Origin: AC2028 sp002373595
Lineage (GTDB): Bacteria > Bacillota > Clostridia > Lachnospirales > Lachnospiraceae
Direction of reading: 5' to 3'
Assembly: GCA_946616365.1 (NCBI GenBank)
Contig: CAMOIX010000002.1
Coordinates: forward strand, 57,341 to 121,340
Length of the DNA stretch: 64,000 nt
Of this stretch, positions 9,683-18,863 are shown one piece after another; the stretch's first letter is position 1; every line of letters starts with the position of its first letter. The notes under the pieces are model-generated. The model was not told the origin of the DNA. It saw only the letters and a list, made by a program, of their open reading frames with translations, and did not search any database. Made by a program: the position numbers and the translations under genes.

Positions 9683-11565
9683 TACGCGCCTGCCCCTCCT
9701 TTCAGATACTCTCCCTGAGCAAAGTCTATACCCAGTTTTCTGGTCAGTGCTTCCTGTTCACTGTTCTCGATGCCATCGGCAAGAAGCGAAAGTCCCATTC
9801 TCTTTATCATATCGACATTGCCTTCGAGCACTGCCGCGCCGACTTCGTTATCGCCCGCCTGCTGAAGGAGACTTCTTCCGAGCTTTATCTGATCGAAATC
9901 GAGTGCGAACATCGACTGGATATTTGAATATCCTGCTCCATAATCATCAAGCGTTATCGAAAATCCGAGCTCTTTCAGTTCACTTATGGCAAATCCGAGT
10001 TTCGACTTATCGCCACGTACTGCAGACTCGGTTATCTCGAGACAGATATTCCCGGCATCAAGTCCGTATTTATCGAGATACTTCTTCATCCTCACACCGA
10101 TATCTGCCTTAAGCCAGAGTGCGGAATACAGGTCTACATTGAGTCTCTTGATCTCATTCCTGTGCTCTGCAAAATAAGCGAACGAATTGTTAATGAGGTA
10201 TTCTCCTATCTTTTCCAGTGTGCCGTTAGCTTCGGCTACAGGCTGGAACTCAGCGGGCAATATCTTCCCCAGCTTTATATCATCTATCGAGATGCACGCC
10301 TCTACGGAATACTCACTCTTGTCCGGCATGTGATAAATAGGCATGTATTCCATCGTAAAGTTGTACTTTTCCATAGCGCGCATTATAGCTTCGCCCACTT
10401 CCGATGAGCGGAGCAGGAATTTCAGATCGTCTTTTTTCAGGATGACACCGGGAGTGGACGCAGGTATCGGTGTGTCTATCGCCAGGAGTATATCATGCAG
10501 AGTCTTCATATCCTTCGGAACGGATATGCTGAGAATATACTCTGAGAGATGCACTCTCTTTCCTTCTATGTCGAAACTTCCTCCGAACCTCTCCTCTATC
10601 TCACCTGCAAGGTTCTTCTTGCAGGTGGTATCTCCCGCAAGAGAAACCATTGCAAATGCAAAAGGAGAAACTCTGTATGCATGCTGGAAAGGATGTACCG
10701 TCCTCAGATATTCCGCAACTACAACAGGTACTTTATCTATCACTTTTGCGCCCGCGAGTCTCTGATAGGCGGATGCATCACGAAGTCTCAGGATGGTCAG
10801 ATCAAATCTTCTGCCTCTGGCTATATATCTCTCGACATCATTAATGAAAGTGGCTCTGTTATACAGATCCGTGATACTCTCTCTCATCTGAGTTTCATCC
10901 TCGAGTGCGAACATGAAGCCCATCATCGCAAGGGATTCACAGAAGAGTTCAAGTCTTACTTCACGGGATATCATCTGCAGGACTATTCCGAGTATCGTCA
11001 GCAGATAGAATATGACAACGAAGAGTTTCTTCTCAAAGCTGACTGTTTCCCAGTATTTTACAAGTATGATGGCAGTTCCTATCGCATACACTCCGGCCAG
11101 CACATAGAGCAGCATCTCAAGGTCTCCCCTGTGGAATGCGTAATTCTCATCAAAATAATAAACAAGATGATGCACAGGATTGAGAAGCACGAATACTTCC
11201 GCCAGGATAGCCGGCATCGTTATTATAATCTTTCTCCTTTTTGATATGACATTCATCGCATCGCAAAGGTATATCGAATAATACAGGAACATGAGCGCCA
11301 GGAAAGTGTGCGCGATGAAATACAGATACTGTGATGCAAAAAGAATTATCCTGCAGGCCAGACTGGTAGTGGCGTAAACCTCCGCATAGATCGCCGTAGT
11401 CGCACAGACGGCATTTATCGCTATGATCGCTATAATATGGATAAATACCCTGTTCTGCGCCTTTCTGATAAGCTTATTGGCCGCAGAGTAATAAAGCCCC
11501 GATATACATATGAGCGCGGCAGCGATATTAAATGATGATGCGTTCCACAACTCAGGATACTTCAT
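9682..11565 (-). CDS. Membrane-bound degenerate EAL-domain protein (paralogue)
   Basis: A 627-residue paralogue of the downstream gene with the same plan: about seven membrane helices (1-222), a GGDEF-like domain without the motif (RVSPFAF at about 299-305), and a C-terminal EAL-like domain. Key EAL positions are changed: VEACISID instead of EAL-x-R (EAC at 422-424), IKLGRS instead of KIDKS, and ADGIEN instead of VEGVET. ITES and LDDYGAGYSN remain. The protein is probably catalytically weak or dead and may sense c-di-GMP or regulate its partner. It starts 14 bp after prfC, so it is likely cotranscribed. Confidence 0.85.
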   Translation of the reverse strand: MKYPELWNASSFNIAAALICISGLYYSAANKLIRKAQNRVFIHIIAIIAINAVCATTAIYAEVYATTSLACRIILFASQYLYFIAHTFLALMFLYYSIYLCDAMNVISKRRKIIITMPAILAEVFVLLNPVHHLVYYFDENYAFHRGDLEMLLYVLAGVYAIGTAIILVKYWETVSFEKKLFVVIFYLLTILGIVLQMISREVRLELFCESLAMMGFMFALEDETQMRESITDLYNRATFINDVERYIARGRRFDLTILRLRDASAYQRLAGAKVIDKVPVVVAEYLRTVHPFQHAYRVSPFAFAMVSLAGDTTCKKNLAGEIEERFGGSFDIEGKRVHLSEYILSISVPKDMKTLHDILLAIDTPIPASTPGVILKKDDLKFLLRSSEVGEAIMRAMEKYNFTMEYMPIYHMPDKSEYSVEACISIDDIKLGKILPAEFQPVAEANGTLEKIGEYLINNSFAYFAEHRNEIKRLNVDLYSALWLKADIGVRMKKYLDKYGLDAGNICLEITESAVRGDKSKLGFAISELKELGFSITLDDYGAGYSNIQSMFALDFDQIKLGRSLLQQAGDNEVGAAVLEGNVDMIKRMGLSLLADGIENSEQEALTRKLGIDFAQGEYLKGGAGA

Positions 11566-11579
11566 ACTCTGCTTTCAGG

Positions 11580-13190
11580 TTAACTCCAGTCGCCTTTTCC
11601 GAATTCGGAAAGTTTAAGGCCTTCGTTTCTCTCCAGCGTCATTCCGACGCTCCATGGATTGACAAAGAGAAGCAGCGGCTTTCCTTTCATGTCGCGGACC
11701 TTCTTCATATCTGAGGTTCCCGACAGTTTCTCAACATCTATCTCTTCCGGGTTCTCGATCCAGCGGATATGCTCATAAGGCAGGTTCTCAAGCTTGATCT
11801 CGACATTGTACTCATTTTCCAGTCTGTACTTGAGTACGTCAAACTGCAGCACACCGACGACTCCTACGATTATCTCCTCGAGTCCTCCCGAGAACTCTCT
11901 GAAGATCTGTATCGCACCTTCCTGTGCTATCTGCTCGACGCCCTTTACGAACTGCTTGCGCTTCATCGTATCTATCTGGCGCACTCTCGCAAAATGCTCC
12001 GGAGCGAATGTGGGTATTCCCTCGTACTTAATTTTCTTCTTGGGTGCGCATAGCGTATCTCCTATTGAGAAGATACCGGGATCAAAGACTCCGATGATAT
12101 CGCCCGCATAAGCTTCCGAGAGGATCTTTCTCTCATCCGCCATGATCTGCTGAGGCTGTGAAAGTCTCATCACCTTGTCGCCCTGTACATGCCTGACTTC
12201 CTCTGCCGCATCATATCTTCCCGAGCAGATCCTTATGAATGCTACTCTGTCTCTGTGAGCCTTATTCATATTGGCCTGTATCTTAAATACAAATGCGGAG
12301 AAGTCATCGGAGAAAGGATCTATCTCTTCTCCGTCCGCTTTTCTCGGAAGCGGCGAAGTCGTCATGTTGAGGAAATGCTTAAGGAATATCTCTACTCCAA
12401 AGTTGGTAAGTGCTGATCCGAAACATACCGGAGTAAGCTTTCCCGCTCTTACACTCTCTAAGTCAAAATCAGCTCCGGCTCCGTCGAGAAGTTCTATCTC
12501 GGTAAGGAGCTTATCCGCAGCATCGTCGCCTATTGCCGCTCTTAAGTCCGCTTCGTTCGAAGTGGGAATGACAGTTGCCTTTCCTTCCTTCGTTCCCTTC
12601 TCGGTATCCGAATAGCATATGATGCTCTTGGACTCGCGGTCATATACTCCCTTAAATCCCTTACCGGATCCTATGGGCCAGTTGATGGGGCAGGTCGCAA
12701 TGCCGAGCTCTTTCTCGATATCGTCGAGCAGATCAAATGTATCAAGCGCATCACGGTCGAGCTTGTTGATGAAGGTAAAGATGGGTATACCTCTCATTCC
12801 GCAGACCTTGAAGAGCTTTCTCGTCTGAGCCTCTACACCTTTCGATCCGTCGATGACCATTACTGCGGAATCCGCAGCCATCAGTGTACGGTAAGTATCC
12901 TCCGAGAAATCCTGATGTCCCGGAGTGTCGAGTATATTGATGCAGTATCCGTCATATTCAAACTGAAGGACTGAGGAAGTAACGGATATTCCACGCTCCT
13001 TCTCTATCTCCATCCAGTCAGATACCGCATGTCTCGCCGTTGCCTTTCCCTTAACGCTTCCTGCGAGATTGATCGCTCCTCCGTAGAGAAGGAACTTCTC
13101 GGTCAGAGTAGTCTTACCTGCGTCGGGGTGCGATATTATCGCAAAGGTACGACGTCTTTCTATTTCTTTCTTTATGTCATTTGATGCCAT
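11580..13190 (-). CDS. prfC: Peptide chain release factor 3
   Basis: A 536-residue translational GTPase that recycles RF1/RF2 after termination. It has ISHPDAGKTTLTEKFLL (P-loop), a conserved switch II DTPGHQDFSEDTYRTL, and FINKLDRDALD (G4), followed by RF3-type domains II and III. The unusually long first loop and the DFSEDTYRTL signature separate RF3 from EF-G. The ATG at 13190 has only a weak GGAT upstream. The gene lies 70 bp downstream of the C1B peptidase and just upstream of the EAL pair. Confidence 0.96.
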   Translation of the reverse strand: MASNDIKKEIERRRTFAIISHPDAGKTTLTEKFLLYGGAINLAGSVKGKATARHAVSDWMEIEKERGISVTSSVLQFEYDGYCINILDTPGHQDFSEDTYRTLMAADSAVMVIDGSKGVEAQTRKLFKVCGMRGIPIFTFINKLDRDALDTFDLLDDIEKELGIATCPINWPIGSGKGFKGVYDRESKSIICYSDTEKGTKEGKATVIPTSNEADLRAAIGDDAADKLLTEIELLDGAGADFDLESVRAGKLTPVCFGSALTNFGVEIFLKHFLNMTTSPLPRKADGEEIDPFSDDFSAFVFKIQANMNKAHRDRVAFIRICSGRYDAAEEVRHVQGDKVMRLSQPQQIMADERKILSEAYAGDIIGVFDPGIFSIGDTLCAPKKKIKYEGIPTFAPEHFARVRQIDTMKRKQFVKGVEQIAQEGAIQIFREFSGGLEEIIVGVVGVLQFDVLKYRLENEYNVEIKLENLPYEHIRWIENPEEIDVEKLSGTSDMKKVRDMKGKPLLLFVNPWSVGMTLERNEGLKLSEFGKGDWS

Positions 13191-13260
13191 GTTTACAAAT
13201 CCGATCTATTATTTTTCTTGTGCCCGCAGCACTGCGGTTCTGCAATGTATGCGTGTGCGA

Positions 13261-14706
13261 TCAGTCTGCGAGGGTTCCGAAGGGATCCCAGGGCTCGAGC
13301 TCTTTAAGCGGCTGATCAAGGAGCTTTCTCGTCTCTGCGGAGAGATGCTTCTTGTTAACAACTACCTGATATACATAATCGTCAAACCACTCATCGGAAG
13401 CGACATAGTATCCTTCTCTTCCGGAATCCTTGCCCCAGCTGTTCTCGATGCGCCATCTGTCCGGATTGCCCTTCTTGTCGAGGTTTACTCCGAGGATAAC
13501 CATAGCGTGGTTCATCGCACTGTCGCCGTATATGAGGCTCTCTGCCTTGCTCATGCCGAACTTTACATTAAAGAGCTGCTCTACATTTGCAGCCTTTCTG
13601 TCGAATACTCCAAGATCGCGGAGTGAAAACTTGCTGCAGTCCGAACCGAACCATACGGGATGACCGTCCTTAAGCTGCTTGATAACAGCTTCCTTGATCT
13701 CGGGCATCTTGAGATTCAAGTAAGTCACAGGGCGTCCCTCTGCTACATTTCCGAGGAACTTAACAGTGTAAAGCTTGCCGTACGGCTTATCGGGTGTGGG
13801 CGCATGGATAAGGCCTACATAGTCGTTAAGATCGAGTCCGACATACTTTTTGAAAAACTCCTGGGGAGTGATGCCGAATTCCTGATAAACCTTGTCCTTC
13901 TTGCTGCGAAGGGTGAGGTCAAACTTCTTCGGAGGCTCGCCGAGTGAAATGCAGAGCATACGGTAGATCTCGGAGAGCATCTTGGTCTTCTCTTTCCTGA
14001 GTTCGGAAGTCTTCGCACCGTCCTTGGACATCTCACGGAGCTTGTATGCATCTTCGCGAAGCTTGGAAGTCACATACTGATCAAAGAATCTCGAATTGAT
14101 CGAAGCACTTGCGTCGTCGTAGTTCTCCTTGGGTACGATACCGTACTTATTTACGAGATTGACGATCATATCCCACTGTCCGCCGTCTCCGAGAGGTGCG
14201 CTGTTGATGAAGCTGTAGAGTCTGCCGTCCACGGGCTCGTTAACGGTCTTAAGTGCGCTCTCGAGGAAGAAGTTGCACTTCTCAAGCTTATCGTAGAAGA
14301 AAAGGTAATTCTGTGAAAGCTCGATGGTGTCGAGATCATATTTCTTGATGAGCTCATAACGGAAAGTATTGAGAGCCGCAAATATCCAGCACCTTCCGCT
14401 GGCCTTCTGGTTGGTGATCTTGCCCTGCTTAAGGTCTATTGAGAATGTCTGGGGAAGCTCGCCGATCCTCTTATTGTCTCTGGATGCGGTCATGACTCCG
14501 GTAGCAACAGCTGCATTCGAAGCTACGAGATTTGCTCTGTGTGAAGTGAAATCATCATGGAAATCCTGTATATTCGCCATGGTGACAGCTGCGGGATCAG
14601 TTGCAACCGTCTTTTCAGCCGCAGGCTTTTTAGCTGCCGTGCTCTTCTTAGCCGTAGCAGTCTTAACTGATTTTTTTGTGCTTGTTTTCTTTTCTGTCTT
14701 AGCCAT
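13261..14706 (-). CDS. pepC: C1B cysteine aminopeptidase (PepC / bleomycin hydrolase family)
   Basis: A 481-residue papain-like cytoplasmic aminopeptidase. The catalytic Cys106 lies in KASGRCWIFAALN with the oxyanion Gln100 upstream; the His is in MNHAMVILGVN and the Asn in WRIENSWG. The family forms hexameric barrels and trims peptides or hydrolyses bleomycin-like amides. Unusual is a Lys/Ala/Thr-rich N-terminal tail (about 1-40, with repeats such as AKKSTAAKKP) resembling histone H1 or a nucleic-acid-binding tail. The start is ATG 14706 with AAAGGGG upstream. Its own promoter and a 5' hairpin are listed separately. Confidence 0.92.
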   Translation of the reverse strand: MAKTEKKTSTKKSVKTATAKKSTAAKKPAAEKTVATDPAAVTMANIQDFHDDFTSHRANLVASNAAVATGVMTASRDNKRIGELPQTFSIDLKQGKITNQKASGRCWIFAALNTFRYELIKKYDLDTIELSQNYLFFYDKLEKCNFFLESALKTVNEPVDGRLYSFINSAPLGDGGQWDMIVNLVNKYGIVPKENYDDASASINSRFFDQYVTSKLREDAYKLREMSKDGAKTSELRKEKTKMLSEIYRMLCISLGEPPKKFDLTLRSKKDKVYQEFGITPQEFFKKYVGLDLNDYVGLIHAPTPDKPYGKLYTVKFLGNVAEGRPVTYLNLKMPEIKEAVIKQLKDGHPVWFGSDCSKFSLRDLGVFDRKAANVEQLFNVKFGMSKAESLIYGDSAMNHAMVILGVNLDKKGNPDRWRIENSWGKDSGREGYYVASDEWFDDYVYQVVVNKKHLSAETRKLLDQPLKELEPWDPFGTLAD

Positions 14707-14734
14707 TTTATATAACCCCTTTTTGGTATAATAA

Positions 14735-14796
14735 ATTACGGATTGCGAACACCTCACAATCCGTAATATTATACAGTATTTTTGCGCTTTTCACAA
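14735..14796 (-). promoter_or_regulatory. pepC promoter with 5' stem-loop or operator
   Basis: On the minus strand TTGTGA (14791-14796) and TATAAT (14768-14773) are 17 bp apart, a near-consensus sigma-A promoter. Directly after the -10 is a perfect 11-bp inverted repeat, ATTACGGATTG (14757-14767) and its complement at 14735-14745, extendable through the flanking A/T bases. Transcription should start inside the first arm, near 14761. The repeat could be an operator or a 5' mRNA stem-loop that protects the transcript. Confidence 0.75.
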
Positions 14797-14832
14797 TCTT
14801 TTTGGCGCTTTATAAGGCTTCCGAAAGGTCCA

Positions 14833-15993
14833 TTACAAAAGCGAGCTTCCCTCAAACGGAGCCTTGATACCGAAATACTCCAGCACGGTTACCGCGATGT
14901 CGGCAAAAGTCTCTCTCGTGCCTAAATTAGCGGCTTTTACCTTAGGTCCCGTCATCAGCATGGGCACATATTCCCTGGTATGATCGGTCGTTCTGGTATA
15001 CGAAGGATCGCATCCGTGGTCTGCCGTTATTATCAAAATATCATCCTCGCGAAGTTTACTATCTATCTCCGGGAGCTTCTTGTCAAAATATGCCAGTGCA
15101 GCAGCATATCCGTCGATATCGCGTCTATGCCCGTAGATCATATCCGTATCCACGAGGTTCGTAAAGCACAGTCCGTCGAAGTCCCTGTCCATCCACTCTA
15201 TGGTCTTGTCTATGCCGTCTGGATTGCCCGAAGTATATGTATACTCCGTAATGCCCTTTCCGGCGAATATATCCCGGATCTTTCCTATCGCGAGTACATC
15301 TTTTCCGTTAGCCTTGAGCACGTCGAGCATGCTGTCCTTGGGCGGAAGGAGTGAGAAATCATGCCTTCTCGGAGTGCGGGTATACTCTCCGCTCGTACCG
15401 ATAAAAGGTCTCGCTATAACACGTCCCACACCATGCTTTCCCGTGAGGATATTTCTCGCTATCCTGCAGTATTCATACAGCTTCTCACAGGGCACTATAT
15501 CCTCATGCGCAGCTATCTGAAATACGGAGTCCGCAGAAGTATATACGATGAGATCTCCCGTGCGCAGGTGCTCATCTCCGTAATCGTTTATAACCTTTGT
15601 ACCGGAGTAAGGCTTATTACAGAGTACTCCCCTCCCGGTCTGCTTCTTAAACTCATCGAGCACTTCATCGGGGAAGCCGTCAGGATAAGTCGGAAGCGGA
15701 TCAGGCGAATATATACCCGCGATCTCCCAGTGTCCTATCGTGGTATCCTTTCCCGCGGATCTCTCGGTAAGTCTTGCTATACGGCCCGAGAATCCCTCTC
15801 CTCTGTCAAACCCGTCAGCAACCTCCACGCCCTCGATATTAAAGAGTCCGAGTTTCCTCATATTCGGCACATCGAACTTGTCACTCGTGGTGACAGCCCT
15901 TATCGTGCTCACATCGAAGTCTCCGAACTTCTCCGCATCCGGCATCTGTCCGATCCCAAAACTGTCAAGTACGATAATGAATACTCTTTTCAT
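14833..15993 (-). CDS. deoB: Phosphopentomutase
   Basis: A 386-residue alkaline-phosphatase-superfamily mutase that interconverts ribose- or deoxyribose-1-phosphate and the 5-phosphates in nucleoside salvage. The N-terminal metal site (VLDSFGIGQMPDAEKFGD), the KDTTIGHWE segment with the phosphorylated Thr, and the C-terminal TADHGCDPSYTRTTDHTREYVP metal ligands are all present; the last is quoted as its main motif only in part here. Two ATG codons are adjacent; the second (15993) is better spaced from GGAGG. The gene is about 25 bp downstream of trkH. Confidence 0.95.
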   Translation of the reverse strand: MKRVFIIVLDSFGIGQMPDAEKFGDFDVSTIRAVTTSDKFDVPNMRKLGLFNIEGVEVADGFDRGEGFSGRIARLTERSAGKDTTIGHWEIAGIYSPDPLPTYPDGFPDEVLDEFKKQTGRGVLCNKPYSGTKVINDYGDEHLRTGDLIVYTSADSVFQIAAHEDIVPCEKLYEYCRIARNILTGKHGVGRVIARPFIGTSGEYTRTPRRHDFSLLPPKDSMLDVLKANGKDVLAIGKIRDIFAGKGITEYTYTSGNPDGIDKTIEWMDRDFDGLCFTNLVDTDMIYGHRRDIDGYAAALAYFDKKLPEIDSKLREDDILIITADHGCDPSYTRTTDHTREYVPMLMTGPKVKAANLGTRETFADIAVTVLEYFGIKAPFEGSSLL

Positions 15994-16018
15994 CATATAC
16001 CTCCGTTGTCAGAGCATA

Positions 16019-17461
16019 TCAATATTTTCTCCATGTGGAAGGATGGAAAAGGATAAGCATCGGGAAGAGCTCGAGTCTGCCCGCAAGCATATCAAACATG
16101 AGAACTATCTTTGACATATCATTAAATACCGAGAAATTGCCGGTCGGTCCGACAAGTGAGAGTCCCGGTCCGATATTGCCCATCATAGCGACTATCGCTG
16201 TGAAATTAGTCTTGAAATCAAGGCAATTCAGGCTTATCAGCAGCATCGAAGCAAAGAATGTAAAGAAGTATGCTGCGAAATACACATTGGTAGCACGCAC
16301 CGTCTCATGAGGGACGGGCTTTCTGTCCATCCTGATCTTAAGCACCTGGCGGGGATGAACCATCGAGCAGAGCTCTTTGTGAATACTCTTAATGAAGATT
16401 ACCACGCGGCTTATCTTGATACCGCCGGCAGTACATCCGGAACACGAACCGACGAACATAAGGATCACGAGTATTGTCTGCGAAAAAGCGGGCCATGCGT
16501 CAAAATCGGCGGTCGAGAATCCGGTGGTCGTAACAATAGAGGCCACCTGGAATGAAGCATGCCTTATAGCCTCTCCTATCGAGCCGTATACCTTTGAGAT
16601 ATTCACAGTGATGAGGATGATGCAGACAGCGACCAGGAACAGGTACCACTTTATCTCCTCTATGTCGAAAGCTTCTTTTATCTTCTTACTGATGAGACAG
16701 AAATAGAAAGTATAATTAAGTCCGGCAAGCAGCATGAATATCGTCACAGCCCACTGTACCGCAGGATTGTATCCGCCTATGCTGGTATTGAATATACCGA
16801 ATCCACCGGTTCCGACCGTACCGAAGATGATCGTCACTGCATCATAAAAAGGCAATCCGCAGATCATAAAGACAATGCATCCTATGACAGTCAGTCCCAG
16901 ATATATCTCGTACAGAAGCTTGGCGGTATCCCTTGTCTTGGGAACGAATTTATCAACGCTGGGGCCCGTACTCTCCGCTTTCATGAGGTTCATGGTAGAG
17001 CTTCCCATCAGAGGCAGTATGGACATGATGAATACAAATACACCCATGCCTCCGATCCAATGCGTAAAGCTTCTCCAGAAAAGGCCTGATTTGGAGAGCA
17101 CTTCAACATCGGTAAGTATGCTGGCTCCCGTTGTGGTAAATCCGGATATCGACTCAAATACCGCATCTATATAGCGCGGTATATCGCCCGACAGAGTAAA
17201 GGGAATCGCACCTATGAGACTAAGGGAGATCCATCCGAAAGCAACAGTAACAAAGCCCTCTCTCATATAGAGTTCCTTGGATGAAGGCTTTCTTAACTTG
17301 AGCAAAAATCCGAGGATATAGCTGACCGATGCCGCTATACAAAAAGAAAGTACCTGCGGGACCTCACCGTAATAAGCGGCCACAAACACAGGAAGCAAAA
17401 GGAAAACAGCTTCAAATTCGAGTATCCAACCGATGATATATAATACAACGACAAAATTCAT
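16019..17461 (-). CDS. trkH: Potassium uptake protein, TrkH/KtrB type
   Basis: A 480-residue membrane channel subunit. The four selectivity-filter-like loops are visible: TTTGASILTD, GTGGFGIF, TTTGFSTADFD and GNIGPGLSLVG. Each follows a membrane helix, as in TrkH/KtrB. It forms a K+ uptake system with the adjacent TrkA-type regulator, 24 bp upstream. Length is in the TrkH range. No voltage or Na+ dependence can be inferred. Confidence 0.94.
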   Translation of the reverse strand: MNFVVVLYIIGWILEFEAVFLLLPVFVAAYYGEVPQVLSFCIAASVSYILGFLLKLRKPSSKELYMREGFVTVAFGWISLSLIGAIPFTLSGDIPRYIDAVFESISGFTTTGASILTDVEVLSKSGLFWRSFTHWIGGMGVFVFIMSILPLMGSSTMNLMKAESTGPSVDKFVPKTRDTAKLLYEIYLGLTVIGCIVFMICGLPFYDAVTIIFGTVGTGGFGIFNTSIGGYNPAVQWAVTIFMLLAGLNYTFYFCLISKKIKEAFDIEEIKWYLFLVAVCIILITVNISKVYGSIGEAIRHASFQVASIVTTTGFSTADFDAWPAFSQTILVILMFVGSCSGCTAGGIKISRVVIFIKSIHKELCSMVHPRQVLKIRMDRKPVPHETVRATNVYFAAYFFTFFASMLLISLNCLDFKTNFTAIVAMMGNIGPGLSLVGPTGNFSVFNDMSKIVLMFDMLAGRLELFPMLILFHPSTWRKY

Positions 17462-17485
17462 ACAGTCATCCCGCGTGAAATCTCA

Positions 17486-18844
17486 CTATTTAGTGAGTAT
17501 CTCACGGATATCGTTCATTCCCAGACGAGTCGTAACGACAACGACTCTGTCACCAACATTTATCTCATCATTACCGGTAGGAAGTATGAACCTTCCCTTG
17601 CGGTTTATCGAACAGATATTGATGTCCTTCCTTAAGGGAAGCTTGGATATATGGACATCCGTAACAGCAGATTTCTCTTTGATATAGAATTCGAGAGCCT
17701 CCGCTCTTCCCTTCTCAAGTCTGTAGAGATTCTCCATATCACTTCCCATGGACTCCTGACGGGATCTCGCATACTTGATGATCGTATCTGCGGTAAGGAG
17801 TCTCGGGAACACAGTCGTATCGAGCTGCATATCGCTAAGCACGGCATTGAAATTGACTCTGTTTATCTTAGTCACGACCTTGCCGCCCGAGAGCTTCTTG
17901 GCAAGGAGCGAAATGAGTATATTCTCCTCATCGAGTCCGGTTAGCGCGACGAACCCGTCCGCATTCTGTATACCTTCCTGCAGAAGGAGTCTCTCATCCG
18001 TCCCGTCACCGCATATGACGGTAGCCTTGGGAAGGAGGTCTGCAAGCTCCTGACATCTCGCAGGATTAGACTCTATTATCTTGGTGGAGATACCGCTAAG
18101 GAGGAGTCTCTGAGCGAGATAATAGGAGATCTTGCCTCCTCCGACTATCATCGCATTCTTGGTGCGCTCCTTCTCGATACCTATCTTTCTGAAAAATTCA
18201 GTAGCGATCTGAGGCTTGGAAACGAAGCCTACCACATCACCCTCTCTGAATACGAAATCTCCTCTGGGGATGATGACCTCGTCGCCTCTTGTGACAACGC
18301 AGATGACCAGATCCATATCAAGCTTGGACCTGATGTTCATAAGTGTGAATCCGTTGAGCACGCAGTCCTCCGTGACCTTGAAATGCATCATCTCAAGGAG
18401 TCCTTTGGAGAAAGAATCTATCTTAACCGCCGAAGGGAACTGAAGTATACGAGCTATCTCATTCGCACTTGTAAGCTCGGGATTGATGATCATCTCGAGG
18501 CCGAGTTCCTCGCGAAGGAATGTGATATCCTCGTTGTACAGAGGATTTCTTACTCTGGCGATCGTACGGCACTTACCGGCCTTCCTTGCGATACAGCAGC
18601 AAAGGAGGTTCTGTTCATCGGAATCCATAACGCTGATGAGCAGGTCTGCCTGTGAAATACCGGCCTCCTGAAGGACCTTAAATGATATACCGTTTCCTAC
18701 GACACCCTTGGCATCAACTGTATCAGTAACCGCACTTACCTTTTCCTGGGTAAGGTCTATGACAACGATATTATGTTTTTCTCCCGAAAGCTGGGCAGCC
18801 AGTGTGGATCCGACCTTGCCGCAGCCGACTATTATAATATTCAT
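17486..18844 (-). CDS. trkA: Trk potassium uptake regulatory subunit TrkA (two RCK units)
   Basis: A 452-residue cytoplasmic gating subunit built from two tandem RCK_N-RCK_C units. The first Rossmann motif is IIVGCGKVGSTLA at the N-terminus (about 3-15); the second is MIVGGGKISYYLA after residue 225. It should bind nucleotide and gate TrkH. The double-length form is the classical TrkA rather than the single-unit KtrA. It lies 19 bp downstream of the transglutaminase-like gene. Confidence 0.95.
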   Translation of the reverse strand: MNIIIVGCGKVGSTLAAQLSGEKHNIVVIDLTQEKVSAVTDTVDAKGVVGNGISFKVLQEAGISQADLLISVMDSDEQNLLCCCIARKAGKCRTIARVRNPLYNEDITFLREELGLEMIINPELTSANEIARILQFPSAVKIDSFSKGLLEMMHFKVTEDCVLNGFTLMNIRSKLDMDLVICVVTRGDEVIIPRGDFVFREGDVVGFVSKPQIATEFFRKIGIEKERTKNAMIVGGGKISYYLAQRLLLSGISTKIIESNPARCQELADLLPKATVICGDGTDERLLLQEGIQNADGFVALTGLDEENILISLLAKKLSGGKVVTKINRVNFNAVLSDMQLDTTVFPRLLTADTIIKYARSRQESMGSDMENLYRLEKGRAEALEFYIKEKSAVTDVHISKLPLRKDINICSINRKGRFILPTGNDEINVGDRVVVVTTRLGMNDIREILTK

Positions 18845-18863
18845 ACCAGATAATTATACCCCA

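Noticed and set aside
13200..13260. CCGCAG/CTGCGG hairpin as a pepC terminator
   Set aside because: Loop is too small for the full stem and no T-run follows.
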